From the NCBI GenBank assembly GCA_937957685.1, contig CALGAO010000145.1:1-10640 (forward strand): a DNA stretch of 10,640 bases, written 5' to 3'. The notes under the pieces were generated by a model. It saw nothing but the letters and a program-made list of their open reading frames with translations, was not told the DNA's origin and did no database searches. Source of the DNA: an uncultured Paenibacillaceae bacterium (GTDB taxonomy: Bacteria > Bacillota > Bacilli > Paenibacillales > DA-C8). The position numbers and the translations under genes were made by a program. The stretch's first letter is position 1; every line of letters begins with the position of its first letter. Below, piece after piece: positions 1 through 7,121 of this stretch.

Positions 1-202
1 GTCGAAGTTCCGCTGTCCTTTAGACCCAATATATACGTGAGCTGATTGAAGCTCATTCATTGTTCAGTCATTGACGCTTCAGCATCCATCAGGATGCTGC
101 CGCACCGGCATGAATGATTTTTGTTCAGTTTTCAAGGAGCTTCCATCTCACTTGCTCACTGCCGATCTCCGATGTCTCAGATCGTCCAATCAGCGGCGAC
201 AG
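1..202 (-). other. rRNA-operon-type leader, reads out of the left edge
   Basis: This stretch lies downstream of a strong rRNA-type promoter (209-237) and has the make-up of a Bacillales rRNA leader. It holds a boxA-like element (121-140), a perfect 8-bp hairpin with a 4-base loop at 80-99, a 6-bp hairpin at 38-55, and a second ACTGAACAA copy at about 61-69. No protein gene with a ribosome binding site is visible. The usual first bases of 16S rRNA (GAGAGTTTGATC-like) are not seen before the edge, so the RNA gene it serves must start further left or be something else. The leader identity is inferred from promoter, boxA and layout. Confidence 0.55.
121..140 (-). promoter_or_regulatory. boxA-like antitermination element of rRNA leader
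   Basis: The minus strand reads gctccttgaaaactgaacaa. This closely resembles the GCTCTTTGAAAACTGAAC element found in Bacillales rRNA leaders and 16S-23S spacers, where boxA recruits Nus factors to stop premature termination. It lies about 60 bases after the predicted start of the P2 promoter, the expected place. A shorter copy of its ACTGAACAA end recurs about 60 bases further downstream. Confidence 0.6.
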
Positions 203-208
203 TGATTA

Positions 209-237
209 ATATTATCAGCTTTCGCTGCCGAATGCAA
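209..237 (-). promoter_or_regulatory. rRNA-type promoter P2
   Basis: On the minus strand a TTGCAT -35 (232-237) is separated by 17 bases from a TAATAT -10 (209-214) that carries an extended TG-N element. An A-rich stretch (ggaaattaaaaacag) lies directly upstream of the -35 like an UP element, and the first transcribed bases include GTCGCCGCTG. A near copy of this arrangement lies 200 bases upstream. Tandem strong promoters with UP elements are the known form of Bacillales rrn control regions. Confidence 0.65.
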
Positions 238-407
238 CTGTTTTTAATTTCCAACCGTTGCTCGGGCACTTCGACCAATTCCGACATCATCTCACCAGTG
301 AACCCGTCCCAACGAGCCGTCCGGACCGATCCATCGTGCTAGCCGTACATGGCCTCGCGCCAGTCGCGCCGGCGTTTCTTGCCGACGTCGCAGCAGCGAC
401 AATGAAT

Positions 408-437
408 AATTTATCACAGACCGACGACACGATGCAA
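408..437 (-). promoter_or_regulatory. rRNA-type promoter P1, upstream partner of P2
   Basis: On the minus strand a TTGCAT -35 (432-437) is followed after 17 or 18 bases by ATAAAT or TAAATT (408-414), with the same TGATAA context as P2. The downstream bases GTCGCTGCTG differ from those after P2 at one position. A short A-tract (ataaaaaacgac) sits about 30 bases upstream of the -35. Two such promoters 200 bp apart, sharing -35, extended -10 and start region, look like a duplicated rRNA promoter unit. The -10 is weaker than that of P2. Confidence 0.55.
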
Positions 438-669
438 GTCATAGATATGTCCTGTAATGTCGTTTTTTATCCAATATGGAACAGTGGAGTCATCCCTTCC
501 AGGCATGCTCGCGCGATCGGACCGCAGCATCAGTTTTTTCCCCAGCCCGCAACACATAGATCATATCGCATATGACTGACCAACCAACGGAGGATCGCCC
601 GTAGAGCAACCTCGCCTTGAAGGAACGACATACAGCTCCCGCCCCCTCGCCATTCGAAGCACCATGCGC
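438..669 (-). other. Non-coding stretch upstream of rRNA-type promoters
   Basis: No reading frame here has a ribosome binding site or a recognisable protein. One further possible minus-strand promoter is present: TTGGTT at 582-587, a 16-base spacer and TATGAT at 560-565. It lacks the start region shared by P1 and P2, so I treat it as a weak candidate. The rest holds no repeat or structure I can name. Confidence 0.35.
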
Positions 670-697
670 AAGAAGCCGCCATCATCCCGATGGCGGC
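670..697 (-). terminator. Hairpin terminator after the VOC gene
   Basis: A perfect 9-bp GC-rich stem (arms gccgccatc and gatggcggc, 5-base loop, 675-697) starts 25 bases past the stop of the VOC gene and is followed on the minus strand by TTCTT. The stem is strong but the T-tail is poor, so termination may be incomplete. It would isolate the VOC gene from the rRNA-type promoters beyond it. Confidence 0.55.
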
Positions 698-721
698 CCG
701 ACGCGCTTCGTTCTCCCTGTC

Positions 722-1150
722 TTAAGCCTGTTGCTGACCTGGCAGTGCGCTCATATCCATATACGCGATCTCCCAGATATGGCCGTCCGGATCCTGGAAT
801 CCCCACTGATACATGAACCCGTGATCCATCGGATCGGTATACAACTTCCCGCCCGCTTCAACCGCCTTGTTGACGATTTCATTCACCTTCTCCCTGCTTT
901 CAGCCGCCAGCCCGACGGTCAGCTGGGCATACTGCTCCGTATCGACGATCTCCCGCTTCGTAAACGTCTTGAAGAATTCCTCCTTCAGCAGCATCGCGTA
1001 CATATTCTCGCCGATGATGAGGCAGGCTGCCTTGTCCTTGTCCGTAAACTGCATGTCGAACTCAAAGCCAAGCTCCGTGAAAAACGCTATCGAACGTTCC
1101 ACGTCCTGCACATGCAGGTTCACAAAGATATGTGTCGATCTCAGGGCCAT
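722..1150 (-). CDS. VOC family protein (predicted lactoylglutathione-lyase-like)
   Basis: The product (142 residues from the chosen start) matches the small VOC proteins annotated as predicted lactoylglutathione lyases (COG3607 type). Visible marks are STHIFVNLHVQDVERSIAFF at the N-terminus, FDMQFTDKDKAACLIIGENM in the middle, and DHGFMYQWGFQDPDGHIWEI near the C-terminus. The fold is a pair of beta-alpha-beta-beta-beta modules. Family members bind metals and include glyoxalases, dioxygenases and antibiotic-binding proteins, so substrate and reaction cannot be told. I chose the ATG at 1150 because GGAGAG at 1160-1165 lies 9 bases upstream and homology begins there. ATG at 1156 is possible, and the frame stays open to 1258 without a ribosome binding site. 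Likely a single-gene unit ended by the hairpin at 675-697. Confidence 0.85.
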   Translation of the reverse strand: MALRSTHIFVNLHVQDVERSIAFFTELGFEFDMQFTDKDKAACLIIGENMYAMLLKEEFFKTFTKREIVDTEQYAQLTVGLAAESREKVNEIVNKAVEAGGKLYTDPMDHGFMYQWGFQDPDGHIWEIAYMDMSALPGQQQA

Positions 1151-1264
1151 GTCCATACACTCTCCAATCATCAAGATTTGTCCTTCTTCATCTATAGACG
1201 AAACCGGAACCCGCCATTCATCGGTCAAATCCTTGGCGACGACCAAAACTTGACTCATCCACGC

Positions 1265-1310
1265 AAAAAAAAGAGCACATTACCCCCGTTCGACCAGGCG
1301 ATCAGCGCTC
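1265..1310 (-). terminator. Possible terminator after the frameshifted VOC gene
   Basis: Just past the stop at 1323 the minus strand carries gagcgc and gtgctc arms (1305-1310 and 1273-1278), which pair over 6 bp with one G-T wobble, then an 8-base T-tract (1265-1272). The loop is long and holds a small gatc/ggtc stem. The T-tract is good and the stem weak, so I call this with low confidence. Confidence 0.35.
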
Positions 1311-1322
1311 CATCTCTTCCTG

Positions 1323-1729
1323 CTACTTCTTATAATCAATGATCTGTATCAGGTTGCCGCATGTATCGTCGAGAACAGCGATCGTATGCTCTCCCATCTT
1401 CGTCGGCTCCATCGTAAACCTCACACCGAGTTCCGCCAAACGTTGATATTCCGCCTGCGTGTCGGCAACGCCAAACATCGTCGCCGGGATGCCGTCAGCC
1501 ACCAGCTTCTCCTGATACTCCCTGGCGGCAGGATGCTCATTCGGCTCCGGCAGCAGCTCCGTGCCTTCCGGATCCTCCGGAGACACCGGCGCGATCCAGC
1601 TGTACGGGCCAGAAGGGACGACATGCTTCACGACAACCCCCAGCTTCTTCGTATAAAATTCCAGAGCCTGATCCTGATCCTGCACAAAAATGCCGTCACC
1701 ACAATTCTCAACTTGACATTCTCAGCCAT
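1323..1729 (-). pseudogene. VOC family protein gene with a one-base frameshift
   Basis: The intact-looking part runs from 1685 (a GTG codon) to the TAG at 1323 and encodes a VOC protein with QDQDQALEFYTKKLG, VSPEDPEGTELL and DDTCGNLIQI, typical of a glyoxalase-fold family often paired with ArsR regulators. The true N-terminus is in another frame: ATG at 1729 encodes MAENVKLRIVVT, and the expected continuation G-I-F-V-Q-D-Q-D is reached only if one base is added at 1692-1693 (ACG-GC-ATT where ACG-GGC-ATT is expected). Restored, it would be about 135 residues. The ATG overlaps the end of the ArsR remnant by 22 bases, which suggests former translational coupling. The GTG at 1685 has no clear ribosome binding site and would drop the first beta strand. 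A sequencing error is the main alternative to a real mutation. Confidence 0.75.
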
Positions 1730-1836
1730 TGTTTCAGTTCGTCCAGCGGCTCTGGATGTAATCTGTACCGGGTCTCCCGACCGACCTTATGGCTACTGAC
1801 CAGACCAGCATCGGACAAGATATGCAACCTGAAACA
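1708..1836 (-). pseudogene. C-terminal remnant of an ArsR-type winged-helix repressor
   Basis: This open stretch of 42 codons ending in TGA at 1708 encodes LHILSDAGLVSSHKVGRETR, then YRLHPEPLDELKQWL. This is the end of the recognition helix, the wing and the last helix of an ArsR-family regulator. The N-terminal half is absent. Just upstream a stop (TGA, 1837-1839) interrupts the frame, and bases up to about 1850 still resemble the helix-turn-helix in another frame (DDVS). The membrane-protein gene ends at 1865, so the missing part was deleted or replaced. ArsR repressors followed directly by a VOC gene are a common pair in Bacillales, and the VOC gene next to this one is also broken. The remnant cannot bind DNA as it stands. 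Confidence 0.75.
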
Positions 1837-1864
1837 TCATCGTCCCGATATTTTGCCCATACAA

Positions 1865-2509
1865 TTACGATCTCTCCCAAGGGATATACACATGCGCCGT
1901 CAGCATGAAAAGCACCATGCCGATCGCGATCATGCCCGCGGTCTGCCCGGGGGATCGATACAGGATTATGATCGCCGCGATCCAGAGGATCAATTCCAGG
2001 ACGTATCGAATCTCAAAATACCACCATCCGAATGAAAAAGCCTGCCTGGCCAGGAGCATCACGATGATGGACGAGATCCATAGCCCTGCGGCGCCCTTTC
2101 CTTTCGCATACCAGCATACAAATCCCAGCACAGGGGAGACGATCGTCATCCCCACCCAGACCATCATGTACGACCTGGGGAAGAAGCCCAACACATGAGC
2201 CGTATACCAGTAATAGCTTCCCACCATGCCCGTCAGGAACAGGAAGACATGAATCGCCGCTAAGAAAGGAGATTTGCTTCGCACGGTGATCAGCACACCG
2301 AGGAACATCCAGACTCCCAGTCGGGAGAAAAAATTCCTGAGATCCAGCACCTCAAGAAAATAAGGCAGCTGATTGCCGGGTATGCTGTCCAGAACCTTCG
2401 AGACGATGCCCATCAGCACGCCCGCGACCAACAGGAGAGACGATGACAGCACTCCCCTGGCCAACGAGACCTTCTCCGGTCGTCGAATACCATGCAAAAA
2501 TCCTTTCAT
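1865..2509 (-). CDS. Multispanning membrane protein of unknown function
   Basis: I do not know the function of this protein. Numbered from the longest start (2548), hydrophobic segments fall at about residues 32-52, 76-90, 94-114, 126-146, 153-172, 178-197 and 203-222, giving around seven membrane spans with short loops and no enzymatic motif. Aromatic-rich stretches (SYYWYT, FGWWYFEI) mark two spans. It resembles small DUF-type Bacillota membrane proteins, perhaps the DUF6518 type, but that is recall and not a search. I chose ATG 2509 because GGAGGAG lies directly upstream (2512-2518), although the spacing is short. Starts at 2542 or 2548 behind AGGA are possible and would add up to 13 residues. 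It follows ligA on the same strand beyond a hairpin, so it may be read at reduced level from the operon. It has no visible promoter of its own. Confidence 0.75.
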   Translation of the reverse strand: MKGFLHGIRRPEKVSLARGVLSSSLLLVAGVLMGIVSKVLDSIPGNQLPYFLEVLDLRNFFSRLGVWMFLGVLITVRSKSPFLAAIHVFLFLTGMVGSYYWYTAHVLGFFPRSYMMVWVGMTIVSPVLGFVCWYAKGKGAAGLWISSIIVMLLARQAFSFGWWYFEIRYVLELILWIAAIIILYRSPGQTAGMIAIGMVLFMLTAHVYIPWERS

Positions 2510-2564
2510 AACTCCTCCTGCAGCGTCCTTATCCGAAAACATCGCCATTCATCCTGAAAGCAAA

Positions 2565-2597
2565 TGATGCCATGAAAGCTGAAGCATCATGGCATCA
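2565..2597 (-). terminator. Hairpin after ligA, probable terminator or attenuator
   Basis: A perfect 11-bp stem with an 11-base loop (core arms gatgccatga and tcatggcatc) lies 36 bases after the ligA stop. On the minus strand it is followed by ATTTGCTTTC, only moderately T-rich. It is placed to end or weaken transcription of the pcrB-pcrA-ligA operon before the membrane-protein gene. Confidence 0.5.
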
Positions 2598-2632
2598 CTT
2601 GCTTGGTGCAATCCGTATTCAGCCTGATCTGA

Positions 2633-4624
2633 TCACTTCAGCATCTCCAGCAGGTCCTCTTCACTGATGATCGGAACGCCCAGTTCCTGTGCCTTCGTCA
2701 GCTTGCTGCCGGCCTCTTCTCCGGCCAGAACATAGGACGTCTTCCTGGAGACGCTGCCCGACACCTTGCCGCCGTGCATCTGGATCAGACGGGTGGCCTC
2801 GTCCCGCTTCATTGTCGGCAGGGTTCCCGTGATGACGAAGGTCTTGCCGGCGAACCTGTCGTCTCCACCGGTCTCAGACTGCTTGGCCTTCGTATTGACA
2901 CCGGCCTGCTTCAATCTCTCGATCAAAGCCTTCGTGCTGTCCTGCCTGAAGAAGTTGATCACGCTGCTCGCCACCGTCTCCCCGAAATCCGGCAGCATCA
3001 GCAGTTGCTCGAAACTGGCATGGCTGATCTCGTCGATGTCAGCGAAGTTGGAGGCGAGCACTCTGGCCGTCTGCTTGCCGACGTTTTTGATGCCGAACCC
3101 GGTGATGAGCTGGTCCAGATCGTTGTCCTTGGACCTCTCGATCGCATTCAACAGGTTGTCGACCGATTTCTCCCGGCCCACGATCCCCTTCTCGATCAGC
3201 TCCTCGCGATATTCCTTGAGACGATAGATATCGGCGATGTCCTTGATATAACCCTCGGTCATCAGCGCCTCAACGGAGCTCGGGCCGAGCCCTTCGATGT
3301 TCATCGCATCCTTCGAGGCGAAGTAGATGATCCCCCTGATCGACTGGGCATAGCATTCATCACCGCTGCAGCGGATGTCCGCACCGTTCTCATCCCGCAC
3401 CGTCGGCGAGCCGCAGATCGGGCAGCGGTCGGGCAGGGTATATCGGACGGCATCGGGCGGTCTTTTCTCCGGAATGCTGCGCAGGACCTCCGGGATGATG
3501 TCCCCTGCCTTCTGGATGACCACCGTGTCGCCGATCCGGATATCCTTCGCGTCGATGTAGTCCTGGTTGTGCAGGGTAGCCTTGGATACCGTGGTGCCCG
3601 CCAGCTTCACCGGCTTCAGGATCGCCAGCGGTGTCAGCCTGCCTGTGCGGCCCACCTGTACCCGGATGTCCTCGATCACCGTCTCCTTCTGCTCCGGCGG
3701 ATACTTGAAGGCGATCGCCCAACGCGGCACCTTGCTCGTGCTGCCGAGCACCCTCCTGTCCTCCAGGTTGTCCACCTTCACCACGGCGCCATCGATGCCG
3801 AAGGGCAGGTCGCCCCTTCTCTGCCCGATGTCCACGATGCATTGCCAGACCTCATCGGCGGTTGAGCAGACCTTGAAGTCCGGGATGACCGGGAAACCGA
3901 TCGATTGCAGCCACTCCAGCGTCTCCGCATGGGAGGTGAACGTCCTGCCTTCCGCGATCTCCAGATTGAACACGAACAGGTCCAGCTTCCGCTCCTTGAC
4001 GATCCTCGGGTCCAGCTGCCTCAACGTTCCCGCGGCCAGATTCCTTGCCGTCTTGTACACCTTGCCGCCGCTGACCTGCTGCTTCTGCATGATCATCTCG
4101 AAGGTTTCATTGGACATGTACACTTCGCCGCGCACTTCCAGGTAAGGCAGGTCGATCGGGAGCTGCTTCGGCACCGCGTCCATCACCAGCAGATTCTCGT
4201 ACACCGACTCGCCTTCCTCGCCGTTGCCCCGGGTGATGCCCTCGACCAGCCTGCCCTCCCGGTATCTCAACATGACCGTCAAGCCGTCGATCTTCATCTC
4301 AACGACGAATCTGGAATCCGGCACCTGAGCCTTGACCTTCTCCACGAAGGCATACACTTCTTCCCTGGTGAACTGGTCCTGAAGGCTGATGACCGGCACA
4401 TCATGCCTGACCTTCCTGAGCTCGCGCTTGACCGTCCCCCCCACCTTCTGGGTGGGCGAATCCGGCGTGACGAACTCCGGATGTTCGGCTTCGAGAGCCT
4501 TCAGCTCATTCATCATCGCGTCATACTCGTAGTCCGATATTTCCGGCTCATCCTGATCATAGTACCTCTCATTGTGATACCGGATCAGATCCCTGAGCTG
4601 TTCGATTCGCTCTTTCACTTCCAT
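2633..4624 (-). CDS. ligA: NAD-dependent DNA ligase LigA
   Basis: LigA seals single-strand nicks in DNA with NAD+ and is the main replicative and repair ligase of bacteria. From the start chosen the product has 663 residues, a normal length. Domain order: Ia domain (about 1-65, YYDQDEPEISDYEYD), adenylation domain with the nucleotidyl lysine in KIDG (K111), Arg of TRGNG (132), EVRGE, lysines K283 (GAVVKVD) and K307 (IAFKYP), OB fold, zinc finger with cysteines at about 401, 404, 419 and 424, helix-hairpin-helix repeats (GFGIKNVGKQTA, LPDFGETVASS), and a BRCT domain from about 591. TRGDG is changed to TRGNG and the usual SLxN motif reads SLQD, so it is a divergent LigA with catalytic lysines intact. 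Start 4624 is favoured because GGAGGTG (4633-4639) lies 8 bases upstream; the earlier ATG (4642) is itself part of this site. It follows pcrA after 33 bases in one operon. Confidence 0.95.
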   Translation of the reverse strand: MEVKERIEQLRDLIRYHNERYYDQDEPEISDYEYDAMMNELKALEAEHPEFVTPDSPTQKVGGTVKRELRKVRHDVPVISLQDQFTREEVYAFVEKVKAQVPDSRFVVEMKIDGLTVMLRYREGRLVEGITRGNGEEGESVYENLLVMDAVPKQLPIDLPYLEVRGEVYMSNETFEMIMQKQQVSGGKVYKTARNLAAGTLRQLDPRIVKERKLDLFVFNLEIAEGRTFTSHAETLEWLQSIGFPVIPDFKVCSTADEVWQCIVDIGQRRGDLPFGIDGAVVKVDNLEDRRVLGSTSKVPRWAIAFKYPPEQKETVIEDIRVQVGRTGRLTPLAILKPVKLAGTTVSKATLHNQDYIDAKDIRIGDTVVIQKAGDIIPEVLRSIPEKRPPDAVRYTLPDRCPICGSPTVRDENGADIRCSGDECYAQSIRGIIYFASKDAMNIEGLGPSSVEALMTEGYIKDIADIYRLKEYREELIEKGIVGREKSVDNLLNAIERSKDNDLDQLITGFGIKNVGKQTARVLASNFADIDEISHASFEQLLMLPDFGETVASSVINFFRQDSTKALIERLKQAGVNTKAKQSETGGDDRFAGKTFVITGTLPTMKRDEATRLIQMHGGKVSGSVSRKTSYVLAGEEAGSKLTKAQELGVPIISEEDLLEMLK

Positions 4625-4657
4625 GCGGACAGCACCTCCCATATGATCATGCGATCT

Positions 4658-7054
4658 TCAAGCTTTCGTGATCGGGGCGAACTTCGCCAGCAGCTTCTTG
4701 ATGCCGGTCGGCGCCGGGAACGCGATCTGCAGCTCCTGGTCGTCCCCGCTTCCCCGTACGGCAACCACCGTACCGATGCCCCATTTGTTGTGAGACACCT
4801 TGTCGCCTGTCTTCCATTCAACCGAGCCGGCTGCCGACGCGCCAGCCTGACCGCCTGCCGGAGTCTGGCTGCTCGCACGGAATCCGGCCGCCCCCCCGAC
4901 GATCGGCCGACGGCTTGTATCCGCTGGGGAGGGGTAGCGGCCTCCAGTGCTGTTGCCATATCCGTATCCGCCGCCGAATGAGCCGCTGTCGCCCGTATAT
5001 CGCTTGTACCCGCTGTACGGCGGCTCATCATCGAAGCCGAAGTCCCGCTCATAGGCATCGTACCGGCTTCCCCCGAAGCCGCCGCGAGCGGCATATCCGC
5101 CGATCACCTCCGTCACTTCCTCCGGGATCTCCTTCAGGAAGCGAGAGGGCAGATTGCGGTTCGTGCGTCCAAACAGAGTGCGGGTCTGGGCGCAGGACAG
5201 CACCAGCTCCTCCTCAGCCCGCGTGATCGCCACATAGGCGAGCCGGCGTTCCTCCTCCAGCTCCTCCGGATCGGTCAGCGCCCGGCTGTGCGGGAAGACG
5301 CCTTCCTCCATGCCGACGACGAAGACGTACGGGAACTCCAGCCCCTTCGCGCTGTGCATCGTCATCAGGGTCACCTTGTCCATCGGGTCTTCCGCCTCGT
5401 CATCGGCGAGCGCGTCAATATCCGCGATCAGCGCCAGATCAGTGAGGAAGGCGAGAAGCGACTTGTCCTCGTTCTTCTCCTCAAAATCCTGCGTCACGGA
5501 CAGGAACTCGTCGATGTTCTCCACGCGCGAGCGGGATTCCAGCGTATCCTCCTGCACAAGCTGGGCGCGGTAACCGGACATCTCGAGCAGCTTCTCCGTC
5601 AGCTCGGTGACGGAGACATACTGCGACATCTGGCCCAGATTGTCGATCAGCTGCTTGAAATCATGCAGCGCATGCTTCTGCTTCGCGCCGATCTCGATCG
5701 CATCCAGCTCATCCAGGCTGGCGAAGATCGACTGGCCGCGGCGCGCCGCATACTCCGCCAGCTTGTCCAGGCTGGCCGCGCCGATGCCGCGCTTCGGCTC
5801 ATTGACGATGCGCAGGAAGCTGATGTCGTCATCCGGGTTGGAGACGAGGCGCAGGTAGGCGAGCAGGTCCTTGATCTCCTTGCGCTCGTAGAACCGGATG
5901 CCGCCGACGATCTGGTACGGAATGTTCGACTTGAGGAAGATTTCTTCGATGACGCGGGACTGGGCGTTGGTGCGATACAGGATCGCATGGTCGCGGTACG
6001 AGCGTCCATCCTTCAGATGCCGCTGGATCTCGCTGACGATATAATAGCCTTCCGCATCCTCCGAATCCGCGTAGTAGATCTTGATCTTCTCGCCGTCGCC
6101 CTTGTCCGTCCACAGATTCTTCGCCTTGCGTCCCTTGTTGTTGCCGATCACACTGTTGGCCGCCTGCAGGATGTAGCCGGTCGAGCGGTAATTCTGTTCG
6201 AGCAGGATCGTCGTCGCGTCCGGGTAATCATGCTCGAAATTGAGGATATTGGAAATGTCCGCGCCGCGCCAACGGTAGATCGACTGGTCGCTGTCGCCGA
6301 CCACGCACAGGTTGCGATGGGCGGCTGCCAGCTGGCGGCACAGCATGTACTGGGCGTGGTTCGTATCCTGATACTCGTCGACGTGGATGTAGCGGAACTT
6401 CTTCTGATAGAAATCCAGCACATCCGGCACCTGCCTGAACAGCTGGATCGTCTTCATGATCAGGTCATCGAAGTCCAGCGCATGATTGCTGCGAAGCTTC
6501 CGCTCGTACAGCTCATACACCTGCGCCGCGACCTTCTTCGTCGGATCCTGGCCGGCCCTGGCCGCATACTGCTCCGCGTCCAGCAGCTCGTTCTTCGCGC
6601 TGCTGATCATCGACAGGATCGCCCGCGGCTCATGGCGTTTCGGGTCGAGATTCAGATCCTTCAGACAGCCGCGGATGACCGACAGCTGGTCGTCGGAGTC
6701 GAGGATGGTGAAGCTCGACTTGTAGCCGATCCTCTCGATATCCTTGCGCAGGATGCGAACGCACATGCTGTGAAACGTCGACACCCAGATATCTCGGCCT
6801 TCGGCTCCGACCAGACTGGAGACGCGCTCCTGCATCTCCCTGGCCGCCTTGTTGGTGAAGGTGATGGCCAGGATCGCCCATGGCGGCGCCTTGCGGGTGG
6901 CGATCAGATAGGCGATGCGGTGCGTCAGCACCCGCGTCTTGCCGCTGCCTGCCCCCGCAACGATGAGCAGCGGGCCTTCCGTCGTCTGCACGGCCTCCCG
7001 CTGTCTGTCGTTCAGTCTCTGAATCGCCTCATGTATATCTACCGGTTGGTTCAT
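4658..7054 (-). CDS. pcrA: ATP-dependent DNA helicase PcrA (UvrD/Rep, SF1A)
   Basis: PcrA is the essential 3'-5' helicase of Bacillota. It acts in nucleotide-excision repair, resolves replication-transcription conflicts, clears RecA filaments and drives rolling-circle plasmid replication. The 798 residues show every SF1 motif: Q motif (LNDRQREAV, 14-22), Walker A (GAGSGKT, 34-40), TFTNKAAREM, DEYQDTN (226-232), GDSDQSIYRWRG (253-264), LEQNYRST (285-292), TMHSAKGLEF (565-574) and YVAITRAEEEL (607-617). A Gly/Ser/Tyr-rich linker of roughly 90 residues (652-745) follows, then a C-terminal Tudor-like module (GDKVSHNKWGIGTVV, about 750-795). In the family that module binds RNA polymerase. AAAGGAG lies 7 bases before the ATG. 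The gene sits between pcrB (67-base gap) and ligA (33-base gap) and is probably controlled by the SOS-box promoter at 7926-7955. Confidence 0.97.
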   Translation of the reverse strand: MNQPVDIHEAIQRLNDRQREAVQTTEGPLLIVAGAGSGKTRVLTHRIAYLIATRKAPPWAILAITFTNKAAREMQERVSSLVGAEGRDIWVSTFHSMCVRILRKDIERIGYKSSFTILDSDDQLSVIRGCLKDLNLDPKRHEPRAILSMISSAKNELLDAEQYAARAGQDPTKKVAAQVYELYERKLRSNHALDFDDLIMKTIQLFRQVPDVLDFYQKKFRYIHVDEYQDTNHAQYMLCRQLAAAHRNLCVVGDSDQSIYRWRGADISNILNFEHDYPDATTILLEQNYRSTGYILQAANSVIGNNKGRKAKNLWTDKGDGEKIKIYYADSEDAEGYYIVSEIQRHLKDGRSYRDHAILYRTNAQSRVIEEIFLKSNIPYQIVGGIRFYERKEIKDLLAYLRLVSNPDDDISFLRIVNEPKRGIGAASLDKLAEYAARRGQSIFASLDELDAIEIGAKQKHALHDFKQLIDNLGQMSQYVSVTELTEKLLEMSGYRAQLVQEDTLESRSRVENIDEFLSVTQDFEEKNEDKSLLAFLTDLALIADIDALADDEAEDPMDKVTLMTMHSAKGLEFPYVFVVGMEEGVFPHSRALTDPEELEEERRLAYVAITRAEEELVLSCAQTRTLFGRTNRNLPSRFLKEIPEEVTEVIGGYAARGGFGGSRYDAYERDFGFDDEPPYSGYKRYTGDSGSFGGGYGYGNSTGGRYPSPADTSRRPIVGGAAGFRASSQTPAGGQAGASAAGSVEWKTGDKVSHNKWGIGTVVAVRGSGDDQELQIAFPAPTGIKKLLAKFAPITKA

Positions 7055-7121
7055 GGGTTAACTCCTTTTGATTCTTATCCATACGTATCGGATGATATTC
7101 ATCAGTCCGTGTGATATGCCC

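Noticed and set aside
1..56. Minus-strand frame MSFNQLTYILGLKDSGTS at the left edge
   Set aside because: No Shine-Dalgarno precedes it and it lies in an rRNA-type leader. Too little is visible to call a gene.
258..575. Plus-strand reading frame of 105 codons
   Set aside because: It runs antisense across the rRNA-type promoters, has no ribosome binding site and matches no protein family I know.
2774..3865. Long plus-strand open frame of 363 codons opposite ligA
   Set aside because: It is the antisense shadow of a GC-rich gene; the minus strand encodes full-length LigA with all motifs.
5288..7114. Plus-strand open frame of 608 codons opposite pcrA
   Set aside because: Antisense shadow of pcrA, rich in Arg, Leu, Asp and Val, with no domain and no ribosome binding site.
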